Origin: Russula earlei
Lineage: Eukaryota; Basidiomycota; Agaricomycetes; Russulales; Russulaceae
NCBI GenBank assembly: GCA_025769875.1
Contig: JAGFNK010000091.1
Coordinates: 62,001-126,000 of the forward strand
DNA length: 64,000 nt
Direction: 5' to 3'
The stretch's first letter is position 1, and each line of letters starts with the position of its first letter. Below, in pieces: positions 56,231 through 64,000 of this stretch. The notes beneath the pieces were generated by a model that was given only the letters and a program-made list of their open reading frames with translations, was not told where the DNA came from and ran no database searches. The position numbers and the translations under genes were made by a program.

Positions 56231-56398
56231 TGTCAGCATCAAACCTGGAGTTGAGCAGTCCAACTCAAGCTCAACATCTGGGTGCTTGCAGTGCCATTTT
56301 CACCAGAGCTGCACATACAAAATTTGCACAAAGATGTGCACCCACACATTGGTGACACATATTCTGCCTTAATGACATGCTTGCAATACTATCACTTA

Positions 56399-57972
56399 CT
56401 GAGTGTTTCACCAAGGGTACTAGTGTTTCACCACCATGCTGATAACACTTTATAAGCCCCAAAACATCTCTGATCTTCTTCAAATTGATGATCTGAGAGG
56501 TTATCAGTATTAGGAACATTCCTATAATTTTTTCCTGATTTGTGGTTGAGGTTGAGGTCAAGAAGCTACATTATGAGGAGTGAATCACATATTTTTAACA
56601 TTGAGATACAAGGAGTGAACTGATCCTTCCCACTTTTTTTCTCATATCAGCAATATATATTTCCTATGGACTGAGAGTAATTTTACCATGATCATAGAGC
56701 AGTTTGTGGTTTTCTGGCCCATCATGACATTTCACCAATATAATTCAAGTGCTGACAAGTGTGCTATTTTGGGCAAATTTGATCAACATTGAAACAAAAT
56801 GAAAGTTGGTGAATGGGGAGGCAGCATCTCAACCATTGATCCCCAACTCTCATGCCAACTTCACAACTCTCCACAGCCCCTCCACATCTTCCCATCCTTT
56901 CACCCCACTGTCTGCCCCTTGTAAGGTATGTGAGCCTGCTGACTGGGAAACTCACATGACCTGTACTCACCCCCACTTCCCATGCATCCCTTGCCCATGC
57001 GACTTCCTTTCCCTTCATCTTTCATCTCCCTCTCCTCTCATCCCTTGCCCACATGTCCTCCTTCCTATCCTCCTTCTCCTTCCCTCCCACACTCTCCATT
57101 TGATGTCATCCCCTCATGTTCCCCACTGCAACAATGGCTCAAGACAATCGCTGTCAATGTCACTCACCTTGTCCTTGCCCCTGCCATGCACATACATATG
57201 GTCATGGATGATGCACGTGCAGATGTCATTGCCACTTGATCTGAGGGCTCGCTGCCCATAGTGTCTTGTCCCTTCATCATCACCACACTGCCTTGTGCTC
57301 TTGACTTGCAGTCAGAGGAGTAGCATTTTTGTATTTAAGTATCAATAGCTACTATCTTGTCCAGTAGCTATTGCTGAGCAGCTCAGTGAATGGGATCAGT
57401 TTTCTAGTATTTGCATTGACCCTCTTGTGTGGCTAAGAACACCTTGACTCCCTCAAGCTCTCACTCTTCTCCTTCAAGAAGACACACACACTCTCTTGTG
57501 CATGCATGTGCGTTGCGTCCTGGGGCATGACCTTGCTCTTGCTCCCTGCTCCCTTCAGCTCATACCCACCCTTGGATCAAGCCCCATGGACTCCACATGC
57601 CCTGACCTGGTGCGCTACACCCTTGTTCATTCCCTGCACCCCACAGAGCATACCATTCACACAATAATTCTGTACATTCCTATAATTCACTTCAATATCC
57701 TTTCTTTCATAATGGCTAATTGTAAAAAGAACCCTTATTAGTTGTAAACAGTCAAGCTTTTAAATACTTAATGTGTTCTGTCATGACATGCTTGAAAACA
57801 CACTTCGGCTTGTCAGATGCCAATGTCGGGTCACAGATTTCAGACATCAAAAGTGTTACTTTTGTGTGACATGGTGGTGAAACACTAGGTACATTTTGAC
57901 ATTGGGGCTCATCATTGCTTCATCCTCACTTTTCATTGAGATAATTAGAATTTCTGGTAGCCATGAAGCTTA
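56399..57972. mobile_element. TA-flanked inverted-repeat element, CpG-decayed copy, truncated
   Basis: It is collinear with 46727-48253, from CTATCACTTACTGAGTG to GCCATGAAGCTTA, and includes the inner pair GTGTTTCACCACCATG / CATGGTGGTGAAACAC. It is cut at 57972 by a Harbinger insertion at TTA. Nearly every CpG of the other copy is TpG or CpA here (for example CGATCGCC versus CAATCGCT, CACGCGCATACG versus CATGCACATACA). Confidence 0.75.
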
Positions 57973-58332
57973 GGCCCATGATACCAACCGAGAATTCTTG
58001 AACTTCGAACTTGAACTTGAATTTCGGGATTTTCCGGGAGTGACTGGTGTGACCAGTGTGATATAAGTGACATCGCATATATGATAAACTAATAGGTTTT
58101 TTTTTAATATGAGTTTTTATTCGCTTGTGATTTGCATATTTGCATATTTGCATATTTGTGTGTGATTGCACATGTGTAAGCCCTTTGTCAGTACCTTCTT
58201 TTCACCTTCACTTCGGTGTCACCCCACACTTTATTTTCCTGATCCTGATCATCACCTCCCATGCAGACCCGCTCGTCAAGAAGCTCTGATTCCTCTGCAG
58301 AAGAAACCTGAGCAGATATCAAGGCAAGATGG

Positions 58333-59530
58333 ATGACTGAGGAGGAAGCCAAGTTCTTAAACTTCCTCTTGGAGCACAAGGACCAAATGACGTCCAACGC
58401 TATGTTCAAGGATCAAGTCTTCAATGAGGTGGCCAGTCAAATTAGGTCCCTTTGTAAGAAGGGTGGCTTCAAAACTCTGAGCTCGTGCAAGATGAAGTGG
58501 CAAAGGGTACGTGTTTCCTCTTTTGACTACACCTCAACACTGACACCATTCAACTAGATGAAGACCAACTGGGACACCATTTCAGTGATCAAAAATAAGT
58601 CTGGCATGGCTTGGGATGATGTGACAGGAATGGACATATCAGCAGAAAATCAAAATCAGGCAGTGTATGATGAGCTGGTTGCAGTGCGTCTGTAACTCCT
58701 GATTTGTCGACAATATCTTACTTTAGTAGGACAAACCAGCGGTCAAGAAGTTCCACCACAAGGGCTGGCCACATTGCGAGGCCATGGAATCTCTTGTAGG
58801 AACAAAAACCAAAGGCAAACACGCATACCGGGCTTCGCAGCCAACACCTCGTGCTGAGCATGCTCCATCCCAGCCAACACCTCATGCTGAGCATGCTCCA
58901 TCCCAGCCACCTACTCCTGCTCACCTGACCCCCGATTTGTCTCAAGTCAGCGGCAGCAGGAGGGCATCGACTTCACCATCAAATACCTCATTCGACTTCG
59001 TAACCAACAAGCGTAAATCACCTCGCATTGATGATATCCTGATGACCGAAACATCTTCAGCTAAAAAACAGAGGGGTGACACTGTGGCGTCTGCTGTCAT
59101 GGGTGTTACAGCGGTCATGAACAGAGTTGTTGATGTCTTCGACTCAACTGTCCATTCTCTTGGTTTCTCCCCACCCATGCCTGAATTCGCACCCGCACCC
59201 GCACCCGCACCCGCACCCGCACCCGCACCCACACCCGCACCCGCACCTGCACCTGCACCCGCACTCGCAGGTGATACTGTACCTGGATTTTTGGCACTTC
59301 CCGAGTATGCACACCGGACACTGGCAGTCCAACACCTTGCCAGTGATATCAAGGATATCACAAATGGTTGTTGGTTGCCAACTGATGATATTGTCCCAGC
59401 ATTATCCCTGTTTGCCAATTGCAGCATCGGAGAGGTGGATGGCTACCTTGCGCTCATATCCGTGGAGTCATCACGTGAGTTTGCATGTGGATACATATGT
59501 AATCTGGTGGAGAAAGTGAAGCAAGCGTAA
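58333..59530 (+). CDS. Harbinger 1 Myb/SANT-like DNA-binding protein
   Basis: In PIF/Harbinger elements this second protein binds the terminal repeats and helps move the transposase to the nucleus. Exons 58333-58506, 58558-58683 and 58730-59530 are in frame. The SANT-like part reads WMTEEEAKFLNFLLEHKD, MTSNAMFKDQVFNEVASQI, CKMKWQRM and ends MAWDDVTGMD. The C-terminal half has a repeated PTPRAEHAPSQ, an Ala-Pro run encoded by GCACCC repeats (59187-59270) and DIVPALSLFANC. The homologous ORF in element 2 starts further upstream (MQTCSS). The equivalent here (MQTRSS at 58260) runs into a TGA after AEET, so the 5' part is probably damaged. Confidence 0.7.
59187..59270 (+). repeat. GCACCC hexanucleotide repeat
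   Basis: About 14 near-identical GCACCC/GCACCT/ACACCC units encode an Ala-Pro run in the Myb-like protein. All six frames stay open across it, which explains several overlapping shadow frames. Confidence 0.85.
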
Positions 59531-59673
59531 GCGATGATTTATGTTGTTGTGTCATGTATGTGTATCCAAATAAATATTTCACATATTGTGAAATTACATG
59601 TGATGTGCCAAAAAAAATTTCTGTCAAAAAGTTGCACACTTTGTCCCTGTTGTTGTCCCCTCCCTCGCTCAAG

Positions 59674-60252
59674 ATGCCTGATAACCCTCATCAGCAATGG
59701 GTACAATGGCGACGCCAATGGCACCAACGGCTCTATGTCATGTTAAATATGTCAACTGTTCTCCTACTTTGCTGCCAAGCATTACTTGAGCTCCTTGAAC
59801 CCCTCTATTGTCCTCCTATCCCATATCACACATCTTCATACACTGGGGCTAAGTGGGTTGAGGACCTACTCACTGGCCATCCAGAGTGCATTCGGACTGA
59901 GCTTGGGGTGCATAAAAAAGTATTTATCATCCTCCAGCAGGATCCTCCAACGACTTGGTATCTCATCATCACGACACGTCCAAGTCGAAGAACAAATTGC
60001 TATCTTCCTTTATACAGCTGTCACAGGGCTGCCATCGACACATGTCGGAGAGTGTTTTCAGCGGTCACCCTGCACCATTTCAAAGTAAGTATCTCTCAGG
60101 TTTCTTTCAGATGTCGTCTGATGGATAGCTAGGTATTTTAAAAAAATTCTAGGTGTTCTCTCGAGCCCTCCCTTCTACACCACATTTGTGTGCCTTCCCT
60201 GATGCCGATTCACCCCCTCATCCCTTCATCCAAAGCAACCCCAAATTCTTTC
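59674..60252 (+). pseudogene. Harbinger 1 transposase, 5' part (split)
   Basis: It starts MPDNPHQQWVQWRRQW, with CPPIPYHTSSYTGAKW, then TELGVHKKVF. A one-base shift near 59945 is needed to continue as LGISSSRHVQVEEQIAIF and VGECFQRSPCTISK. The exon stops at NPKFF where element 2 is inserted, and the frame continues at 63484. It is non-functional from both lesions. Confidence 0.8.
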
Positions 60253-60413
60253 GGCCCCATACAGCAACCGAGATTTCTTGAAACTTGAACTTGGAACTTG
60301 AATTTCGGGATTAGCCTGGGAGTGACAGGAGTGACAGGTGTGATGACAGTGACATGTCATATGATTAACTAATATCAGTTGTTTTTGTCTGTTAACTGTA
60401 ATTCACATATTTG
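60253..60413 (+). repeat. Left terminal inverted repeat of Harbinger 2
   Basis: It runs from GGCCCCATACAGCAACCGAG through TTGAACTTGGAACTTG, GTGACAGG repeats and TCATATGATTAACTAAT to AATTCACATATTTG. It pairs with 63325-63483. The internal GTGACAGG units are candidate transposase or Myb-protein binding sites. Confidence 0.9.
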
Positions 60414-60521
60414 TTGTTGTAATGACTGATGCGCCCAAAAACTTTTTATGCCCCTCCGAGTCATGGCCAATTTTTTACCCCCCAATTTCAAGTTGTCACT
60501 GTCCAGTCCCTGGTCAATGCT

Positions 60522-61871
60522 ATGGCTGATTACCTTGATCAGGAGAGGCTGTATCTGCAGCAGGTACAACGGCGACGCCAACAACTTCTAATGATTTTAT
60601 ATTTTACAGGTTATGCCCTTTATGGCTTCCAGGCCATACTGTCAATACTCAAACCCCGTTCTCCTCCTATTCCATATCACACCTCCGCCCTCACTGGTCT
60701 TGCCTGGGTCCATGAACTACTCACCTGGCCACCCAGAACGCATCCGGAATGAACTTGGGGTCCATAAACATGTGTTTCACAAGCTCCAGCAGACTCTCCA
60801 CAACTTTGGTGTCGCGTCATCTCGGCATGTCCGAATTGAAGAACAGGTTGCCATATTTCTCTATGCCGCTTCCACTGGGCTGTCAACAACAAATATTGGA
60901 GAGTGTTTTCAGCGGTCACCAAGCACGGTCTCAAAGTACATATCCCATGGTTTCCTTCTATATATCTTCTGATGGATATCCAGATATTTTAAAAAGATAC
61001 TTGGAGTTCTCGCAACCCCCCCTTTCTACACCACCTTTGTACAGCTTCCTGATGCCGATTCCCCTCCTCACTCCTTTATCCAAGGGAATCCCAAATTTTT
61101 TCCCTTTTTCAAGGATGCCCTGGGTGCTATCGATGGCACCCACATCGGTTGTTACTCCACTGCTGCAGAGCGCGATGCAACAAGAGACCGCAACAGCATT
61201 CTCTCACAGAACTGCCTTGCTGCTTGTTCATTTGACCTCTGCTTCACATATCTTTTGACTGGTTGGGAGGGCTCCACCACCGACTCAACTCTTTTCCACG
61301 ATGCCCATCATTCCGATTTCCCCATCCCAAGAGGGAAATACTATCTCGCTGATGCAGGCTTTGCCTCATCAAACACACTGCTTGTTCCTTATCGAGGTGT
61401 ACGATATCATCTATCTGAGTGGGGTCATGCTGGCATACGGTGCGTTCTCTCTTTCTTTCCCATCTTCTCACTAATTTTTATGCTTGTCCTAGGCCACGCA
61501 CACCCCAGGAATTATTCAATCTGCGCCATGCTCAAGCTCGCAACGTCATAGAGCGTATGTTTGGGATTCTCAAGCAGCGTTTCAAAATCCTTCGGTACCC
61601 CCCTGAGTATAACATGGGCATTCAAGCGCGCATCCCATCGGCACTTGCAGCCCTTCACAATTTTATTCGCCATTATGATCACAGTGAGATCGATGTATTT
61701 GATGACAGGGTAGACCCTCAGATGGGTCATCGTGAAGCGGCTGGTGAACTGGGAAAAGGGGTAGTGACGCGCTATGAGAGGGAGCAAGCAAATATCAGGC
61801 GAGACAGGATTGCAGGTGAGATGTGGGAGCAGTATCAGAAAACACTTGAGGATCGCGCAGCAGGTATTTAG
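60522..61871 (+). pseudogene. Harbinger 2 DDE transposase, one frameshift
   Basis: Exons about 60522-60935, 60984-61439 and 61493-61871. All three catalytic acidic residues are visible: Asp in ALGAIDGTHI, Asp in YYLADAGFASS and Glu in RNVIERMFGILKQRF. Other family marks are ECFQRSPSTVSKYF, LTGWEGSTTDSTLF and IPSALAALHNFIRHYD. Compared with element 1, an extra C in CTCACCTGG near 60722 breaks the frame between HELLT and HPERIRNELGVH. Unless that is a sequence error the protein is dead, though the catalytic half is otherwise open. Confidence 0.85.
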
Positions 61872-61980
61872 TTCAGACACATGTCCACATGTTTTCAGAA
61901 AATGAAAGAACACTTCATGGCATTCAACAAATTACGATACATGCGTGTGATGGGTGACTACTGTAGAAGTACAACTACAG

Positions 61981-63243
61981 TCAGGATGTCCTGGCCTTCT
62001 CCAACAGATCCTTGATGTAGTTGCGTGCAATCTCGCGTGACAACGCTGACCCATTAGTCATAAGCACAATATAACTGTCTATGCGCACAATGTCACAAGA
62101 TCCCAAGATATTGATCACAGGGACAACATCATCCATGGAGAGCCATTCACCATTCAGTTCAATATCCTGGGTAAGATGTTGAATTGCCAGTGACCGACGG
62201 GTGGTCTCGGGAAGTGCCAAGATAGTTATGATGTCATTTGAAGGCAGCATATGCATGGCCGGAGGTGGGGCTGGGGCTGGGTTTGAGGGGAGTGCCAGCG
62301 GCATTGGGAGTGGGGGGAGTGCCAGCAACATTGGGGGTGGGGACGAAGCAATGAATGCATGCATGGTTGAGTTGAAGTTATCGGCAAACCTCTCCATGGT
62401 TGACTGCATGCCGTGGACAGCAACTGCCGTGGAATCAGACTTGAGTTTTTTGGTAGATGAGGAAGATGTTTCGGAGGCGACATCCTTGACCTGAGATACT
62501 TTGCGTTTGGAATGAAGGACACTGGATGAGGAGGAAGAGCGATCTGGCGCCAGAGATGACAAGGAGTCCCCACTTTGACGTTCAAACAAATTGGGATTGG
62601 GGGACAGCGACGCAGATGACTGAGGGGGAGTAAAATGGGCTGTCGACTGCGTGCCCCGATATGAATGGTGGCCTCTTGCACTTGATGGCATCAGAGATTT
62701 CATGATGCTGCGATGCAGGCCAGCCTTTATCCCTGTACTTCTTGTATTCTTGATTTTTCTACTAATGATCAGATGGCATTGACAAATTAGATGTTATGTA
62801 CGCACCTTGACTAGATCACTCCACACTGATTCCATTTCAGGTGGAACAACAATTCCATTCTCATCGGTCCATAGGTGCCCAACCCTGGACTCATTCCTGA
62901 GAGCAGCGATTAGCAAGTACTCCTTCTTCATCTAGTAGTAGACGATGTTAGCTGCGTGATATGGCAAAGCAAAAAAATTTCGTACCCTTTGCCATTTTGA
63001 TTTGCACATAGGTCCAGTCTTGATAGGACCCTTCTCATGCATGGGCTTAATAGAATTGGCTGCTTGGTTGAAGGTAAGGTCCTTGAACATGGCGTTGGAG
63101 GTCATGTTTCCTTCTTGTTTCCGCTCGACAAGGAACAGTAGAAATGCAGCTTCCTCTTCAGTTGTCCATATAGCCTTGTTACTTTCTGAGATTAGACTTC
63201 CTTCCATGGAATCTGGACTTATTGATGAGCAGGTCTGCATCAT
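61981..63243 (-). pseudogene. Harbinger 2 Myb/SANT-like ORF, one frameshift
   Basis: Exons 63243-62986, 62931-62806 and about 62735-61981. The start MMQTCSSISPDSMEG is followed by the SANT-like WTTEEEAAFLLFLVERKQE, MTSNAMFKDLTFNQAA, CKSKWQRM and VWSDLVK. The third exon reads KYRDKGWPASQH, then needs a one-base shift near 62705 to continue as MKSLMPSSARGHHSYRG. The C-terminus has Ser-rich and Leu/Pro-rich parts and DIELNGEWLSMDDVVPVINI, like element 1. The homologue in element 1 has one base fewer at the shift site. Confidence 0.75.
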
Positions 63244-63324
63244 ATGGGGTGGTGGAGGTGGGGGTAGAAAGATTGACGCGCCAATCGTTCCCGAGCCCAA
63301 GTCATTACACAACATCACATATGC

Positions 63325-63483
63325 AAATATGTGAATTATAGTTAACAGACAAAAACAACTGATATTAGTTAATCATATGACATGTCACTGTCATCACACC
63401 TGTCACACCTGTCACTCCCGGCTAATCCCGAAATTCAAGTTCCAAGTTCAAGTTTCAAGAAATCTCGGTTGCTGTATGGGGCC
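63325..63483 (-). repeat. Right terminal inverted repeat of Harbinger 2
   Basis: Reverse complement of 60253-60413 with about three differences (for example AGCCGGGAGTG versus AGCCTGGGAGTG). It ends CTCGGTTGCTGTATGGGGCC next to the duplicated TTC. Confidence 0.9.
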
Positions 63484-64000
63484 TTCCATTTCTCAAGGAT
63501 GCGCTGGGTGCTATCGATGGTACACATATTGACTGTTTTGCCACTGCTGCAGAGCGTGATGTGGCAAGGAACCGCAAAGGAGGTCTCCCGCAGAACTGCC
63601 TCATGGGATGCTCATTCGACCTCCGCTTCACCTACCTGCTGACTGGTTGGGAGGGTTCCACTGCTGACGTGACACTTTTTCACGCAGCACATCATTCTGA
63701 TCTTCGTGTCCCAAGGGGGAAGTATTATCTTGGTGATGCGGGTTTTGCCTCGTCAGATGTACTTCTCACCCCTTATCGAGGCATGTGGTACCATCTAGCT
63801 GAATGGGGCTGTGCTCGCACAAGGTGAGTCTTTGTTGTCTTACTTTCAAGTTGTCTTACTGATGTTTGTCCTAGGCCACGCACACCCAAGGAGCTGTTCA
63901 ATTTGCGTCATGCCCAAGCTCGCAATGTCATTGAACGCATTTTTGGAATTCTCAAGCGGCGTTTCAAGATTCTCTCACAACCCTGCAAGTATGATATGGG
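63484..64000 (+). pseudogene. Harbinger 1 transposase, 3' part (split, continues off window)
   Basis: It resumes with PFLKDALGAIDGTHID (first catalytic Asp), then LTGWEGSTADVTLF and YYLGDAGFASSD (second Asp). The intron is 63824-63874, followed by PRTPKELFNLRHAQARNV and ERIFGILKRRFKIL (catalytic Glu) near the window end. The frame is open here. Together with 59674-60252 it forms one interrupted transposase. Confidence 0.85.

Larger units (their letters stand above)
60253..63483. mobile_element. PIF/Harbinger element 2 (inner), complete, TSD TTC
   Basis: The 3231-bp element is bounded by GGCCCCATACAGCAACC and its complement, with terminal repeats of about 160 bp (60253-60413 and 63325-63483) that differ at only a few bases. 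TTC is duplicated at 60250-60252 and 63484-63486. It carries a transposase (plus) and a Myb/SANT-like ORF (minus) in convergent orientation. It sits inside the transposase of element 1. Confidence 0.92.
57973..64000 (+). mobile_element. PIF/Harbinger element 1 (outer), runs off the window
   Basis: The left end GGCCCATGATACCAACCGAG sits at TTA (57970-57972), the usual TWA target. It carries a Myb/SANT-like ORF (58333-59530) and a DDE transposase ORF (59674-60252, then 63484-64000). The transposase is split by a second Harbinger element (60253-63483). The right end lies beyond the window. Confidence 0.85.

Noticed and set aside
58942..59427. 161-codon minus ORF with Gly-Ala repeat
   Set aside because: It is an antisense shadow of the GCACCC repeat in the Harbinger Myb-like exon.
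1..64000. CRISPR arrays, bacterial operons, integrons
   Set aside because: No regularly spaced direct repeats were seen; spliced genes and retroelements show a eukaryotic nuclear genome.

Overview
The window looks like nuclear DNA of a filamentous basidiomycete, most likely an Agaricomycete. The host genes have short introns (about 50-65 nt, GTRNGT donors, CTRAC-like branch sites). The proteins match families I know from mushroom-forming fungi: a Pps1-type phosphatase, a GPCR family, HNH-domain proteins and a long AhpC/TSA_2 protein. The repeats are typical of these genomes: Ty1/copia, Ty3/gypsy, PIF/Harbinger and TA-flanked inverted-repeat elements. No database search was possible, so family calls rest on recognised motifs, and all exon structures were worked out by hand.

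Layout. (1) 1-13 kb is a repeat-rich, CpG-poor block. It holds a structurally complete but coding-dead copia element (1126-6605, TSD ATCCT) inserted in an older LTR and itself carrying a solo LTR (5259-6221, TSD GCGGC). Also here are an HNH-domain gene (8679-10014, minus) and another solo LTR (12155-13036, TSD AGTAG). (2) 13.0-22.4 kb has normal CpG content but no gene I can name. It contains a perfect 98-bp-arm palindrome (13697-13905) and decayed-looking minus-strand coding stretches (15.5-18.1 kb). (3) 22.4-35.5 kb is the gene-rich core: PPS1-like dual-specificity phosphatase, YggS/PROSC-type PLP protein, an intron-containing tRNA-Phe, a 1062-residue AhpC/TSA_2 protein, eIF6 (TIF6) and NDUFAF7. 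The last two are divergent, with 81 bp between their start codons. (4) 36.8-45.9 kb is a tandem array of three intact GPCR-like seven-transmembrane genes that share all introns, including a 7-nt micro-exon, plus duplicated intergenic blocks. (5) 46.7-64 kb is a second repeat block. It holds two copies of a 1.7-kb TA-flanked inverted-repeat element, one CpG-rich and one with heavy CpG loss, and a small secreted-protein gene (49063-49405). It also holds a dead copia gag, a gypsy gag-protease-RT remnant broken by nested LTRs, and two PIF/Harbinger elements nested one inside the other, the inner one complete with about 160-bp inverted repeats.

How the genes relate. The core genes are housekeeping: ribosome 60S maturation (eIF6), mitochondrial complex I assembly (NDUFAF7), PLP homeostasis (YggS), a cell-cycle phosphatase and phenylalanine tRNA. 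The GPCR array is the main lineage-specific expansion and probably serves sensing. Nothing in the window looks like a metabolic gene cluster or a defence system. The most informative signals are the nested-transposon history, the CpG-restricted decay of one repeat copy, the micro-exon and the near-perfect palindrome.
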